Shown here piece after piece: positions 50,759-61,268 of a stretch of 64,000 nt of DNA (position 1 is the first letter of the stretch; each line of letters opens with the position of its first letter). The DNA lies in assembly GCF_007827815.1 (NCBI RefSeq), contig NZ_VITH01000001.1, forward strand, positions 310,001 to 374,000, written 5' to 3'. The position numbers were made by a program, and so were the translations under genes. The stretch comes from Azospirillum brasilense. GTDB taxonomy: Bacteria; Pseudomonadota; Alphaproteobacteria; Azospirillales; Azospirillaceae. The notes below the pieces were generated by a model. It was given only the letters and a program-made list of their open reading frames with translations. It searched no databases and was not told the origin of the DNA.

Positions 50759-52210
50759 TCAGCCCTTCAGCTTGGCCATCAGGATTTCGTTGACCAGGGC
50801 CGGATTGGCCTTGCCCTGCGTCGCCTTCATCACCTGACCGACGAAGAAGCCGAACAGCTTGTCCTTGCCCGAGCGGAACTCCGCCACCTTGTCGGCGTTG
50901 GCGGCCAGCACGGCGTCGATGGACGACTCGATGGCCCCGGTGTCGGTGACCTGGCGCAGGCCCTTCTTCTCGACGATGTCGGCCGGCCTCTCGCCGGTCT
51001 CGAACATCGCCTCGAACACCTCCTTGGCGATTCGGCCGGAGATGGTGTTGTCGGCGATCAGGTCGATCAGGCCACCGAGGTTTTCCGCCGAGACGGGGCT
51101 CTCCTCGATCTCCTTGCCGGCCTTGTTCAGGTAGCCGAACAGCTCGCCGGTGACCCAGTTGGCGGCCAGCTTCGGGTCGCGCCCCTTGGCCACGGCCTCG
51201 TAGAAATCGGCGCGGGCCTTCTCCGACACCAGCACGTTGGCGTCATAGGGCGACAGCTTGTACTCGCTGATGAAGCGGGCCTTCTTGTCGTCCGGCAGTT
51301 CCGGCAGGGTCTTCTTGATGTCCTCGACCCATTCGGCGTCCAGCTCCAGCGGCAGCAGGTCGGGATCGGGGAAGTAGCGGTAGTCGTGCGCCTCTTCCTT
51401 GGAGCGCATGGAGCGGGTCACGAACTTGGTCGTGTCCCACAGACGCGTCTCCTGGTCGATCTTGCCGCCCTCCTCGATGATCTCGATCTGGCGGCGCGCC
51501 TCGTACTCGATCGCCTGCATGACGAAGCGGATCGAGTTGACGTTCTTGATCTCGCAGCGCGTGCCGAAGGGCGCGCCCGGCTTGCGCACCGACACGTTGA
51601 CGTCGCAGCGCATGGAGCCTTCCTCCATGTTGCCGTCGCAGGTGCCGAGGTAGCGCAGGATGGAGCGCAGCTTGCGCACATAGGCGCCGGCCTCCTCCGC
51701 GGTGCGCATGTCCGGCTCCGACACGATCTCCATCAGCGCCACGCCCGACCGGTTCAGGTCGATGTAGGTCTTGGCGGGGTGCTGGTCGTGCAGCGACTTG
51801 CCGGCGTCCTGCTCCAGATGCAGGCGCGTGACGCCGACCGTGCGGGAGGAGCCGTCCGGCAGGTCCAGCACGATCTCGCCCTTGCCGACGATGGGCTGCT
51901 GGAACTGGCTGATCTGATAGCCCTGCGGCAGGTCGGCGTAGAAGTAGTTCTTGCGGTCGAACACCGAGTGCAGGTTGATCTGCGCCTTCAGCCCCAGGCC
52001 GGTGCGCACCGCCTGCTCGATGCAATGCTCGTTGATGACGGGCAGCATGCCGGGAAAGGCGGCGTCGACGAAGCTGACCTGGCTGTTCGGCTCCGCGCCG
52101 AAGGCGGTGGCGGCGCCGGAGAACAGCTTGGCGTTCGAGATGACCTGGGCGTGGACCTCCAGCCCGATCACGATTTCCCAATCGCCCGTTTCGCCCTGAA
52201 TGTACGACAT
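50759..52210 (-). CDS. gatB: Asp-tRNA(Asn)/Glu-tRNA(Gln) amidotransferase subunit B
   Basis: A 483-residue GatB of normal length. It opens with [14 protein letters not shown] and contains [21 protein letters not shown] and [20 protein letters not shown], then the tail-domain helices. With GatA and GatC it converts mischarged Glu-tRNA(Gln) or Asp-tRNA(Asn) by amidation. It follows gatA by 21 bp. Confidence 0.97.
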   Translation of the reverse strand: MSYIQGETGDWEIVIGLEVHAQVISNAKLFSGAATAFGAEPNSQVSFVDAAFPGMLPVINEHCIEQAVRTGLGLKAQINLHSVFDRKNYFYADLPQGYQISQFQQPIVGKGEIVLDLPDGSSRTVGVTRLHLEQDAGKSLHDQHPAKTYIDLNRSGVALMEIVSEPDMRTAEEAGAYVRKLRSILRYLGTCDGNMEEGSMRCDVNVSVRKPGAPFGTRCEIKNVNSIRFVMQAIEYEARRQIEIIEEGGKIDQETRLWDTTKFVTRSMRSKEEAHDYRYFPDPDLLPLELDAEWVEDIKKTLPELPDDKKARFISEYKLSPYDANVLVSEKARADFYEAVAKGRDPKLAANWVTGELFGYLNKAGKEIEESPVSAENLGGLIDLIADNTISGRIAKEVFEAMFETGERPADIVEKKGLRQVTDTGAIESSIDAVLAANADKVAEFRSGKDKLFGFFVGQVMKATQGKANPALVNEILMAKLKG

Positions 52211-52231
52211 CGGTCTCTTCTCTCGTCCGGC

Positions 52232-53713
52232 TCAGGCCATGAACGGCGGGGTGGCGGTGACGGCGGCGGCCTTCTCGATGACCTGACCGACGCGCAGGAC
52301 GGTCTCCTCATCGAAGGGCCGGCCCAGGAGCTGGAGCCCCAGCGGCAGCCCGTCCGACCCGACCCCCGCCGGGACCGACATGCCCGGCAGGCCGGCCAGC
52401 GAGGCCGGGACCGTGAACACGTCGTTCAGGTACATCTGGATCGGGTCGTCCATCTTCTCGCCGATGGCGAAGGCGGTGCTCGGCGCGGTCGGCGTCAGGA
52501 TGACGTCGCACTGCTTGAACGCCTCGTCGAAGTCCCACTTGATGCGCGTGCGCACCTGGCGGGCCTTGTTGTAGTAGGCGTCGTAATAGCCCGCCGACAG
52601 CACGTAGGTGCCGATCAGGATGCGGCGGCGGACCTCCTTGCCGAAGCCGGCGCCGCGGGTGTTCTCGTACATGTCCTTCAGGCTGGCGCCCTCGACCCGC
52701 AGGCCGTAGCGCAGGCCGTCGTAGCGCGCGAGGTTCGACGACGCCTCGGCCGGAGCGACGATGTAGTAGGTGGCCAGCGCGTACTTGGTGTGCGGCAGGC
52801 TGATCTCCACCGGCTCGGCGCCGGCCTGCTTCAGCCATTCGATGCCCTGGTCCCAGATCGCGGCGATCTCGGCGGGCATGCCCTCCACCCGGTACTCCTT
52901 CGGAATGCCGACCTTCAGGCCGCGGATGTCGCCGGTCAGCGCGGCGCGGAAGTCCGGCACCGCCATGTCGACCGACGTCGAATCCTTCGGATCGAAGCCG
53001 CACATCGAGCGCAGCATGATCGCCGCGTCCTCGACCGTGCGGGTCATCGGGCCGGCCTGATCCAGCGAGGAGGCGAAGGCGACCACGCCCCAGCGCGAGC
53101 AGCGGCCGTAGGTCGGCTTGATGCCGACGATGCCGGTGAAGGCGGCGGGCTGGCGGATCGAGCCGCCGGTGTCCGTGCCGGTGGCGCCCAGAGCGGCGCG
53201 CGCGGCCACCGCCGCGGCCGAGCCGCCCGACGAGCCGCCGGGGACGATCTGGCGCGACCAGTTGCCGACCTCGCCCGGGCTCCACGGGCTGATCACGTTG
53301 CCGTGGTGGGAGGTGATGTTGGCCGAGCCCATGGCGAACTCGTCCAGGTTCACCTTGCCCAGCATGACGGCGCCGTCGCGCCACAGGTTGCTGGTGACGG
53401 TGGACTCATACTCCGGCTTGAAGCCGTCGAGGATGTGGCTGGCCGCGGTGGTCAGCACGCCCTTGGTGCAGAACAGGTCCTTCACCGCGATGGGCAGACC
53501 CTCCATCGGACCGGCCTCGCCCTTGGCGCGGCGGGCGTCGGAGGCCTTGGCCATCGCCAGCGCCTGCTCCGGCGTCTCGGTGATGAAGGCGTTCAGGGGG
53601 CGGATCGTCTCCACCGCCTTGACGTGGGCCTCGGTCAGCTCGACCGCGGTGAATTCCTTCTTGGCGAGGCCGTCGAGGGCCGCCGCCATGGTCAGATGCG
53701 TAAGACCGGTCAT
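52232..53713 (-). CDS. gatA: Asp-tRNA(Asn)/Glu-tRNA(Gln) amidotransferase subunit A
   Basis: This 493-residue amidase-signature enzyme has Lys in [12 protein letters not shown], the nucleophile Ser region [32 protein letters not shown] and the [10 protein letters not shown] stretch. It generates ammonia for GatB. The ATG overlaps the gatC stop (TGATG). Confidence 0.97.
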   Translation of the reverse strand: MTGLTHLTMAAALDGLAKKEFTAVELTEAHVKAVETIRPLNAFITETPEQALAMAKASDARRAKGEAGPMEGLPIAVKDLFCTKGVLTTAASHILDGFKPEYESTVTSNLWRDGAVMLGKVNLDEFAMGSANITSHHGNVISPWSPGEVGNWSRQIVPGGSSGGSAAAVAARAALGATGTDTGGSIRQPAAFTGIVGIKPTYGRCSRWGVVAFASSLDQAGPMTRTVEDAAIMLRSMCGFDPKDSTSVDMAVPDFRAALTGDIRGLKVGIPKEYRVEGMPAEIAAIWDQGIEWLKQAGAEPVEISLPHTKYALATYYIVAPAEASSNLARYDGLRYGLRVEGASLKDMYENTRGAGFGKEVRRRILIGTYVLSAGYYDAYYNKARQVRTRIKWDFDEAFKQCDVILTPTAPSTAFAIGEKMDDPIQMYLNDVFTVPASLAGLPGMSVPAGVGSDGLPLGLQLLGRPFDEETVLRVGQVIEKAAAVTATPPFMA

Positions 53714-54000
53714 CACTCGACCACCTTCGGAACGACGTAGAAGCCTTCGGCCGTCTCCGGGCCGTTGGAGAGGACGGCGTCGCGGTAACCGCCATCGGTC
53801 ACCTCGTCCTTGCGGCGGCGCAGGGTTTGCGCGGCCACGCTGGTCATCGGCGGCACGTCCTGCGTGTCGACCTCGCCCAACTGTTCGACGAAGGTCAGGA
53901 TTTGGCTCAGCTCACCCGCCAGGTGATCCAGTTCATCGTCCGGCACCTTGATGCGGGCCAGATGCGCGATCTTGGCCACGGTGGCCTTGTCGAGCGACAT
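53713..54000 (-). CDS. gatC: Asp-tRNA(Asn)/Glu-tRNA(Gln) amidotransferase subunit C
   Basis: This 95-residue scaffolding subunit starts [19 protein letters not shown] and has [17 protein letters not shown] and [20 protein letters not shown], all family features. It is the first gene of the gatC-gatA-gatB operon and is divergent from the chemoreceptor gene. Confidence 0.96.
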   Translation of the reverse strand: MSLDKATVAKIAHLARIKVPDDELDHLAGELSQILTFVEQLGEVDTQDVPPMTSVAAQTLRRRKDEVTDGGYRDAVLSNGPETAEGFYVVPKVVE

Positions 54001-54264
54001 GCCTTCCACTCTCTTCCGAAACGTCTGGAAAAACGGCTTGGAAGCTATCACCCGAATTCTATTACCGCAATGATTCAGGGATATCCCTTCCACCGGCGCG
54101 CGCGCCGAGCGGCGGTGCAGAGGTGCAGGGAGACGGAGGCGCGGCAAAAGGCTTCCGCAGCCGACACCGCATGGTGCGGCGTCCGATTCCCTGTTAGATT
54201 GACCAACATACAAATCAAATTCGTGCCGAAGCCATTTCATCTCACTCAACCCGGCAGGCCTCCG

Positions 54265-55941
54265 ATGACAGCATCACTGACGCTGGCGAAACGTCTTTTC
54301 CTCGGCTTCGGCATCGGCGTGGCGGGCTTCGCCGCCGTCGCGCTGTTCAACACCATCGCCATGACGCGGCTGAGCGATCTGCAGCAGGAGGGGATGCGGC
54401 GGGTCGCCGACGCCACGACGCTGACCGAACTCGCCGGTTATGACGGGCGCCTCTACAAGATCGTCGCCGACGCACAGATCAACGGCTACGCGCCGCAGCA
54501 CGACGAACAGTGGAAGACCGTCCGCGGGAACGCCGAACTCTACATCCGCAGGACCGCCGAAGTGATGGACACGCCGGACGAGCGCGCTTGGGCGGACGAG
54601 GCCGAACGGCATTTCCGGGCCGCCGTGGACATCTTCGAGACGGAGATGCTGCCCATCCTGCGCAACGGACCCGCCGACGCGCGGACCCGCGCCATGGACG
54701 ACCGCATCGACCGCGAGCTGGCCGCCATGTCTGACCTCTACGAGAAGATCAAGCTCTCCACCGCCCGCGAGGCCAGGGAAGCGGACGAGGAGTACGACAC
54801 CACCGCCGACCGCTACGGCGCGATCGGGGTGGCGATCTCGCTGGGCATGACGGCGATCCTGCTGCTCACCGCTCTGCTGACCACCCGCGCAGTGGCCCGG
54901 CCGGTGCGCGCCATGACGGAGGCGATGCGCCGGCTGGCCGACGGCGATCTCTCCATCACCGTCCCCGCCCGGAACCGGCGCGACGAGATCGGCGCGATGG
55001 CCGGCGCCATGCTGGTCTTCAAGGACAGCCTCCAGCGCAACCGCGCCATGGAGGAGGAGGCCCGGCAGGCCGACCAGCGGGCCGCGGCGGACAAGCGGCG
55101 GCTGATGAATGAGCTGGCCGGCTCCTTCCAGACCGGCGTCCAGGGCATGGTCGGCGCGGTCGCCGCGGCGGCGGGCCAGCTCCAGAGCAGCGCGCGCAGC
55201 ATGACGGCCATCGCCGAGCGGACGACGGCCCAGGCATCCTCCGTCGCCACGGTGACCGAGCAGGCGTCGGGCAACGTCCAGACCGTCGCCTCCGCCACCG
55301 ACGAGTTGAGCGGCTCCATCGCCGAGATCGCCCAGCAGGTCGACGGCGCGGCGCGCACCAGCCGGACCGCGCTCGACGAGGCGCAGCGCACCAACGCCAC
55401 GGTGGAAAGCCTGTCCGGCACGGCGGAGCGCATCGGCAGCGTGGTCCAGCTCATCCAGCAGATCGCCTCGCAGACCAACCTGCTGGCGCTGAACGCCACC
55501 ATCGAGGCCGCCCGCGCCGGGGAGGCCGGCAAGGGCTTCGCCGTCGTCGCCAACGAGGTGAAGGGCCTCGCCAACCAGACCGCCCGCGCCACCGAGGAGA
55601 TCGCCGCCCAGATCCAGGCGATCCAGGAGGAAACCCAGGACGCCGTGTCGGCGATCCGGGGCATCGCCGACACGGTGCGGCAGGTGAACGACATCGCCGG
55701 GTCCATCGCCCTGTCCGTGGAACGCCAGACCACGGCGACCGGGGCGATCGCGCGCAACGTCCAGCAGGCCGCCAAGGGGACCGCCGACGCCTCGCACAGC
55801 ATCCGGCAGGTCAACGACGCCTCCCGCGAGGCCGGTCAGGCGGCGGCCGATGTGCTGCAGGCTGCCAACAGCCTCGGCGACCACGCCCAGGCCATGCGCC
55901 GGTCGGTGGACGAGTTCGTGCAGCGCATCCGCAATGCCTGA
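54265..55941 (+). CDS. methyl-accepting chemotaxis protein
   Basis: The 558-residue protein has two membrane helices (residues ~10-32 and ~190-213). Between them lies a ~160-residue periplasmic helical sensor domain of the four-helix-bundle type. A HAMP domain follows ([19 protein letters not shown]), then a signalling domain with the hairpin tip [35 protein letters not shown]. There is no PAS domain and no terminal CheR-binding pentapeptide. It sits divergent from gatC. The ligand is unknown. Confidence 0.95.
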   Translation: MTASLTLAKRLFLGFGIGVAGFAAVALFNTIAMTRLSDLQQEGMRRVADATTLTELAGYDGRLYKIVADAQINGYAPQHDEQWKTVRGNAELYIRRTAEVMDTPDERAWADEAERHFRAAVDIFETEMLPILRNGPADARTRAMDDRIDRELAAMSDLYEKIKLSTAREAREADEEYDTTADRYGAIGVAISLGMTAILLLTALLTTRAVARPVRAMTEAMRRLADGDLSITVPARNRRDEIGAMAGAMLVFKDSLQRNRAMEEEARQADQRAAADKRRLMNELAGSFQTGVQGMVGAVAAAAGQLQSSARSMTAIAERTTAQASSVATVTEQASGNVQTVASATDELSGSIAEIAQQVDGAARTSRTALDEAQRTNATVESLSGTAERIGSVVQLIQQIASQTNLLALNATIEAARAGEAGKGFAVVANEVKGLANQTARATEEIAAQIQAIQEETQDAVSAIRGIADTVRQVNDIAGSIALSVERQTTATGAIARNVQQAAKGTADASHSIRQVNDASREAGQAAADVLQAANSLGDHAQAMRRSVDEFVQRIRNA

Positions 55942-56004
55942 GGCGCCTCGCGCCCTGCGCCGCCGGGCTTGCCGTCCGGGCTTGCGGCTTCTATGGTTCG
56001 CGGC

Positions 56005-56577
56005 ATGATCCACACGCTTCCCGAACTGGCCGCCCGCCTGGGCCGGGGCCAGCGCCTGCTCGGCCTCGACGTCGGCACCAAGACCGTCGGCATGGCCGTG
56101 TCCGACCCCAACTTCGTCGTCGCCTCGCCGATCGGCACGCTGAAGCGCACGAAGTTCACCCAGGACGCCCGCGAGCTGTCGCGGACGCTGCGCGATTACG
56201 GGATCGGCGGGCTGGTGATCGGCCTGCCACTGAACATGGACGGGTCGGAGGGGCCGCGCGCCGAGTCCACCCGTGCCTTCGCCAAGAACCTGATGGAGCG
56301 GTCCGACCTGCTGGGCTGGGACGCTGAGATCGCTTTCTGGGACGAGCGGCTGTCGACCTCCGCGGTGGAGCGTTTCATGATCGGCGAGGCCGACATGACC
56401 CGCAAGCGCCGGGACGAGGTCGTCGACAAGATGGCCGCCGCCTACATCCTGCAAGGCGCGCTGGACGCCCTGGCCCACATCCGCCGCATGGAGCGGGAGC
56501 AGCGGGAGCGCGACGAGTACGACAACGACATCGGCGGCGACATCGGCGGCGGCGACAGCAGCGGCGGGGACGCCTGA
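56005..56577 (+). CDS. ruvX: Holliday junction resolvase-like RuvX/YqgF
   Basis: The protein has 190 residues. The RNase H-like fold shows GLDVGTKTVGMAVSDP, VIGLPLNMDG and the acidic DERLST, with a late Asp in the VVDKMAA helix. The C-terminal ~30 residues form a low-complexity Asp/Gly tail (ERDEYDNDIGGDIGG). It is involved in pre-16S rRNA maturation or recombination. An ATG 12 bases upstream is an alternative start. In related genomes it neighbours gatCAB, as here. Confidence 0.92.
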   Translation: MIHTLPELAARLGRGQRLLGLDVGTKTVGMAVSDPNFVVASPIGTLKRTKFTQDARELSRTLRDYGIGGLVIGLPLNMDGSEGPRAESTRAFAKNLMERSDLLGWDAEIAFWDERLSTSAVERFMIGEADMTRKRRDEVVDKMAAAYILQGALDALAHIRRMEREQRERDEYDNDIGGDIGGGDSSGGDA

Positions 56578-56584
56578 CGACCCC

Positions 56585-57514
56585 ATGCTGCCCATCGCCG
56601 GGGCGCTGGCTCCGATCTTCCTGCTGATCCTATTCGGCCAGGGGTTGCGCCGCCGCGCCGTGATCCCCGAGTCCGCTTGGCCGTCGCTCGACCGGTTGAC
56701 CTATCTTCTCTTCTTTCCCTGCCTGATCGTGGACGAGCTGACGCGGAGCGATCTGCGCGCTCTGTCCATGGGCCCGATGGGCGGGACGATGGCGGCGGGG
56801 ATCTTCGCCGGCGCCGTCCTGGCGCTTGCCGTCCGGCGCCCGATCGGGCTGGACGGTCCGGCCTTCACCTCGGTCTTTCAGGGGGCGATCCGGCCCAACA
56901 CCTATGTGGGGCTGGCCGGGGCCGGCGCCCTCTACGGCTCCGCCGGGCTGACGCTGACGGCGGTGGGCATCGCCGTTGTGGTGCCGTTGGTCAACCTGCT
57001 CTGCGTCACGGCGATGGTGCGCTATGGACGGGTGGCGGACGGCGTGCCACAACGCAATGGCATGGGCGCGGTCGTCTCCGGCATCCTGCGCAACCCGATC
57101 ATCATCGCCGTCGCCATCGGCGCCGTCCTGAACCTCAGCGGGATCGGCCGGATTCCAGTGATAGGCGACGTGGTGGGCATCCTGGCGCGGGCCGCCCTGC
57201 CCATGGGGCTGCTCTCGGTCGGCGCGGGGCTGGACCTTGCCGCGGCGCGCAGCGCCGGGCTCGGCGTGGCGCTGTCCAGCGTCCTGAAGCTGCTGCTGGT
57301 CCCCGCCGCGACGGCGCTTGCCGGGCTGTGGCTGGGCGTGGACGGGCTGCCGCTGACCATCGCGGTGCTGTTCAACGCCCTGCCCTGCTCGGCCAGTTCC
57401 TACGTCCTGGCCCGGCAGATGGGTGGCGACCATGCACTGGTGGCCGGCATCATCACCGTCCAGACTCTCGCCTCCGCCGCGACGCTGCCGCTGGTCGTCG
57501 CCCTGGCGGGCTGA
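56585..57514 (+). CDS. AEC-family transporter (auxin efflux carrier type)
   Basis: This 309-residue membrane protein has ten predicted helices in two inverted halves, with LLFFPCLIVDELT, AIRPNTYVGLAG and ALPMGLLSVGAGLDL as family landmarks. It begins 7 bases after ruvX. Substrates in bacteria are often malate or malonate. None can be assigned here. Confidence 0.9.
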   Translation: MLPIAGALAPIFLLILFGQGLRRRAVIPESAWPSLDRLTYLLFFPCLIVDELTRSDLRALSMGPMGGTMAAGIFAGAVLALAVRRPIGLDGPAFTSVFQGAIRPNTYVGLAGAGALYGSAGLTLTAVGIAVVVPLVNLLCVTAMVRYGRVADGVPQRNGMGAVVSGILRNPIIIAVAIGAVLNLSGIGRIPVIGDVVGILARAALPMGLLSVGAGLDLAAARSAGLGVALSSVLKLLLVPAATALAGLWLGVDGLPLTIAVLFNALPCSASSYVLARQMGGDHALVAGIITVQTLASAATLPLVVALAG

Positions 57515-57608
57515 CGGTCCGTCGCCGTTCATAAGCGGCCATTCATGGTTCGTTAGGAATTGCCCGGAAACACTACTCTGGCTAGTTTTTCCTGGGAGTC
57601 GCACAGCC

Positions 57609-58496
57609 ATGACCATCAGCCAGACGACAACTCACAGCCATACATTGTCGTCGGCGCCTCGGGAAGCGATCCTGGGCAAGCCCTTGGGAAGCATCTCGGT
57701 GGCGACGCGGTCCTCATCGGCCGAGCCTCCCGCCTCCGGACCGGTGGACACGGTCAGCCTGTCCGCCCAGGCTCAATTCCGGATGAGCGGCGCCACCCGA
57801 ATGGCCGTGACCGCCGACTCGCTGGCTCAAGCGGCGGCGGCCGCCGAAACGGTGCCGGGACTGAACGCGGATGCGGAACTCTTCACACCCGAAGCGTTGG
57901 CGGCCCATGCCGATTGGCGGGAAAAGCACAACGAGTACCGGGGGAAGGTTCGCAGCCTCGTCGACCAGACCTTCGGCTTGAGCGCAGACGGGAACAGTTG
58001 GGCGGCGGGCGGAGCCGCGCTGACCGCCATAAAGAATCTCGCGGAAAAGAACGGGCTGGTCGAACCGGACATGCCCCCGGCCGTAGCCAAAATGCTGCAG
58101 ACGACGGGCGAAAGCATGTGGACTGATAAAAGCGGCGTGTCCACCGGCATGTTCGACGTGACGTTCCTCCCGAAGGGCACGGAGAAAGGCGGGAACCTCC
58201 GCATCCTGTTCGACGGCGCCAGGAAACCCGACGCCGACACGTCCCTGGTCGATTTGAAGACGGGGGGCCTGAAGGCTCAAGCCGCCCTGTCGAGCATCCG
58301 GGCCTCGGCGCTGGGTGCGGCGCTGGACAGCGTGGGCGGCTGGACTCCGGGCAGCGCGGCCAACGCCTACGCCATCACGAACGGCACGGACAGACGCGGC
58401 GGGGTCGTTGGCATGGTGATCGCCAACGGCGTGGAAGATGAAGCCAGGGAGCGCTCCGCCACCATTCTCAAGACGCTTCAGAGCCTGATTCCGTAA
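57609..58496 (+). CDS. hypothetical protein, 295 residues
   Basis: The N-terminal ~75 residues are Ser/Thr/Ala-rich and probably disordered. The rest looks folded with mixed helices and a WAAGGAALTAIKNLAEKNGLVE segment. There is no signal peptide, membrane helix or recognised motif. GGGAGT lies about 11 bases before the ATG. Its GC content is slightly below its neighbours. It could be an orphan species-specific protein. Confidence 0.65.
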   Translation: MTISQTTTHSHTLSSAPREAILGKPLGSISVATRSSSAEPPASGPVDTVSLSAQAQFRMSGATRMAVTADSLAQAAAAAETVPGLNADAELFTPEALAAHADWREKHNEYRGKVRSLVDQTFGLSADGNSWAAGGAALTAIKNLAEKNGLVEPDMPPAVAKMLQTTGESMWTDKSGVSTGMFDVTFLPKGTEKGGNLRILFDGARKPDADTSLVDLKTGGLKAQAALSSIRASALGAALDSVGGWTPGSAANAYAITNGTDRRGGVVGMVIANGVEDEARERSATILKTLQSLIP

Positions 58497-58517
58497 GGCG
58501 GAGAACCCGACAGCCCG

Positions 58518-59264
58518 TTATCGCCTGATCAGCGCGAACACACCCCATCCCAGATGCTCACGCGTGTGGGTGGCGTAGCGCTCGGGCTCCGAGGTCAGTT
58601 TGTCCCGGACCTCCGGCGCAAGCCCGTCGTCGGGGTTGGCGTCGAGCCACCGGCGCATGGTCAGCCATTTGGCCGCCTCGTAGCGGTCCCAGCCGTCCTG
58701 GTCGGCGAGCATCATCTCGACGACGTCGAAGCCAAGCTCGCGGAAGGACGCGAGAAGGCCCGGCAGCGTGAGAAAGTCGGAAACCGCCCGGGCAAGACAT
58801 CCCCGGGCGACGTCGTCGGTGGGCGGCAGGCGCCGCCAGTAGGGCTCGCCGACGAGGATGATGCCGCCGCGGCGCAGGCTGCGTTCCAGCAGGTCGATCG
58901 TGCCGGCGACCCCACCGCCAATCCAGGTGGCCCCGACGCAGGCCGCCACGCCGACCGTCTCGGCGGAGACATAGCCCGCGGCATCGCCATGCACGAACGA
59001 TACCCGGTCGGCGACGCCGAGTTCCACGGCGCGGCGCTTCGCCTGCTCGGTGAACAGCCGGCTCATGTCGATGCCGGTGCCGACGATGCCGTGGTCGCGC
59101 GCCCAGGTGCACAGCATCTCCCCCGACCCGCTGCCGAGGTCGAGGACCCGCGTCCCGGGCTCCAGACGCAACGCCGCGCCGAGCGTGGCGAGCTTCTCCG
59201 GGGTGATCGGGTTGTGGATGCGGTGGGCGCTTTCCGTGATGTTGAAGATCCGCGGAATGTCCAT
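58518..59264 (-). CDS. class I SAM-dependent methyltransferase
   Basis: This 248-residue protein has the SAM-binding motif VLDLGSGSGEMLCTW near residue 45, then GIDMSRLFTEQA and FVHGDAAGYV. Later residues (GGVAGTIDLLERSLRRGGIILVGEPYWR) complete the Rossmann methyltransferase core. The ATG at 59264 has GGGGGA upstream. The acceptor is unknown. Confidence 0.88.
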   Translation of the reverse strand: MDIPRIFNITESAHRIHNPITPEKLATLGAALRLEPGTRVLDLGSGSGEMLCTWARDHGIVGTGIDMSRLFTEQAKRRAVELGVADRVSFVHGDAAGYVSAETVGVAACVGATWIGGGVAGTIDLLERSLRRGGIILVGEPYWRRLPPTDDVARGCLARAVSDFLTLPGLLASFRELGFDVVEMMLADQDGWDRYEAAKWLTMRRWLDANPDDGLAPEVRDKLTSEPERYATHTREHLGWGVFALIRR

Positions 59265-59418
59265 CACCGTATCCCCCGAGAATGATGCGAATAATTCTTT
59301 CCAGAACCCGAATAGTCTTGGTGAAAACATCCGAGTGGAATCAGGCTAGCATGATTCCACGCTCGATAGCCGGAGTTTCAGGGCCAGCGCAATAATGTGC
59401 GACGACTTGTCCCGCCAC

Positions 59419-59850
59419 TTATGGCGGCTCGGGAGCGCCCTGGGGGAAGCGCTCCAGACCGTCGTCGATGGTGTAATAGTCCGCCTTGTCCGCCACATGG
59501 ATGTGCCGCAGCGTGGCGAGGCCGGTCGGCTGGTCCAGGCTGCCGGCGGCGACGTCGAACAGGTTGGACCCGTCGCCGTTCCAGAACAGCGAAGACCCGC
59601 AACGCGCGCAGAATCCGCGTTGCGCCTTCGCCGACGAGCGGTACCAGGACAGGGTGCCCTCCGCGTCGGACACCGCCACCGCCGTGCGGGGGACGGTGAT
59701 GTAGGCGCCGAAGTGGCCGTGAAAACGCCGGCACTGGCCGCAATGGCAGTTCACCACCCCCATGGGCCGCTCGGTCACCGTGTAGCCCAAGGCGCCGCAC
59801 AGGCATCCACCCGCCAGAACACCGCCCACCAGAACTCCGCCATCGCTCAT
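59419..59850 (-). CDS. GFA/CENP-V family zinc protein
   Basis: This 143-residue protein has three Cys clusters, GGCLCGA, CHCGQCRR and FCARCGSSLFW, that bind zinc in glutathione-dependent formaldehyde-activating (Gfa) folds. Whether it binds glutathione-formaldehyde is unknown. Many relatives have no known activity. Confidence 0.9.
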   Translation of the reverse strand: MSDGGVLVGGVLAGGCLCGALGYTVTERPMGVVNCHCGQCRRFHGHFGAYITVPRTAVAVSDAEGTLSWYRSSAKAQRGFCARCGSSLFWNGDGSNLFDVAAGSLDQPTGLATLRHIHVADKADYYTIDDGLERFPQGAPEPP

Positions 59851-59886
59851 CGGTCCGCTCCCGTCCGTTTCCCAGATGGAATTGCC

Positions 59887-60117
59887 TCAGCCCTGCCAGA
59901 AGGGCTTGTCGGCCTCGGTCACCGCGTCGGCGCGGGACAGGCCGATGTCCTGCAACAGATGATCCGGCAAAGCCTCCAACGCCCGCCGCTGCCGCCGCCG
60001 CTCGTTCCAGGTCGCCACCGTGTCGAACAGGGCGACCAGCGCACCGCCGATCCCCTGGCCGGGCCGCTCCTGGGCGTCGGTGCGGGTGTTCAAGCCGTCA
60101 TTCATGCTCTGGGCCAT
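59887..60117 (-). CDS. DUF1127 (YjiS-like) small protein
   Basis: This 76-residue protein has the DUF1127 core WNERRRQRRALEALPDHLLQDIGLSRAD and a terminal KPFW. Such proteins in alphaproteobacteria have been linked to RNA binding, and to phosphate or carbon metabolism. The ATG at 60117 has GAGGAG. It is divergent from a GcvA-like LysR gene with a palindromic operator between them. Confidence 0.9.
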   Translation of the reverse strand: MAQSMNDGLNTRTDAQERPGQGIGGALVALFDTVATWNERRRQRRALEALPDHLLQDIGLSRADAVTEADKPFWQG

Positions 60118-60240
60118 GACCGCGTCTCCTCGTGTCTCCGGTGGTCGTTGGCGTCTGTCGCCCGACGTTCCGGACTGTGTTCCGTGACTGGAGGATGAGC
60201 CACCCGGTCCTTGCGCACAAACGACGCTTTCTCATAGTTT

Positions 60241-60259
60241 GGATTAGGAAAACTAATCC
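60241..60259. promoter_or_regulatory. CTAAT-type operator between DUF1127 and LysR genes
   Basis: GGATTAG-GAAAA-CTAATCC is a perfect 7-bp inverted repeat ending 25 bases before the LysR start. CTAAT is the core recognised by the E. coli regulator GcvA, to which this LysR is similar. Autoregulation and control of the divergent gene are likely. Confidence 0.6.
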
Positions 60260-60284
60260 GAAGCCCGTGTCCCGGAGTCGCTCC

Positions 60285-61238
60285 ATGGCCCGCCGCCTGC
60301 CGCCGCTGAACGCCCTGCGCGCCTTCGAATCCGCCGCGCGGCACCTGTCCTTCACCAAGGCGGCGGAGGAGCTTCACGTCACCCAGGCCGCCGTCAGCCA
60401 CCAGATCAAGGGGCTGGAGGAATGGCTGGGCATGCCGCTGTTCCGCCGGATGAACCGCGCGCTGATCCTGACCGAGACCGGGCAGTCCTACCTGCCGCCG
60501 GTGCGCGACGCGCTCGACACGCTGTCGCACGCGACGGAGCGGCTGTTCCGCATGGACGGGTCCGGCGCGCTGACCATCTCGACCATGCCGAGCTTCGCCG
60601 CGAAGTGGCTGGTCATGAGGCTGGGCCGCTTCCAGGCCCGCCATCCGGAGCTGGAGGTGCGGCTGCACACCACCCCGCAGCTCGTGGATTTCACCCAGCA
60701 GGACGTGGACATCGGCATCCGCTTCGGCGCCGGCAACTGGCCCGGCCTGCGCTGCGAGCGGCTGATGACCGAGGACATCTACCCGGTGTGCAGTCCGTCG
60801 CTTCTCGACGGCCCCCGCCCCCTGTGCTGCCCGGAGGACCTGCGCCACCACACGCTGCTCCATGACGACTACTTCATCACCTGGGGCACCTGGGGCGAGG
60901 CCGCGGGCATCGGCGGGCTGGACCACGCCCGCGGCCCGCGCTTCGACGATTCGGCGCTGCTGCTCCAGGTCGCGGCGGAGGGCGGCGGCGTGGCTCTGGC
61001 CCGCGGCGTCCTGGTGGCGGACGATGTCGCCGCCGGGCGGCTGGTGCGGCTGTTCGACGTCCATCTGCCGGGCAACTACGCCTATTACGTCGCCGCCCCG
61101 CCCCATTACTTCTCGCGCCCGAAGGTGAAGGCGTTCCGCGACTGGCTGTTCGAGGAGGCCGCCGCCGATCCTACGGACGCTCACAGCCGGACCTTGTCCG
61201 CGGCGGAGTCCGCCACAACCTCTTCCCCAGACGCCTGA
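60285..61238 (+). CDS. GcvA-like LysR-family transcriptional regulator
   Basis: The protein has 317 residues. The N-terminus PLNALRAFESAARHLSFTKAAEELHVTQAAVSHQIKGLEEWLG is characteristic of the GcvA subgroup. The effector domain has STMPSFAAKWLVMRLGRFQ and DIGIRFGAGNWPGL, also typical. The C-terminal ~25 residues are Ser/Ala-rich. It is divergent from DUF1127. Confidence 0.93.
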   Translation: MARRLPPLNALRAFESAARHLSFTKAAEELHVTQAAVSHQIKGLEEWLGMPLFRRMNRALILTETGQSYLPPVRDALDTLSHATERLFRMDGSGALTISTMPSFAAKWLVMRLGRFQARHPELEVRLHTTPQLVDFTQQDVDIGIRFGAGNWPGLRCERLMTEDIYPVCSPSLLDGPRPLCCPEDLRHHTLLHDDYFITWGTWGEAAGIGGLDHARGPRFDDSALLLQVAAEGGGVALARGVLVADDVAAGRLVRLFDVHLPGNYAYYVAAPPHYFSRPKVKAFRDWLFEEAAADPTDAHSRTLSAAESATTSSPDA

Positions 61239-61268
61239 ACAGACGCCTGACCGGGGAAAGGTTGCGCC

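Noticed and set aside
50522-53740. 1072-codon plus-strand frame opposite gatA and gatB
   Set aside because: Shadow of conserved minus-strand gatAB.
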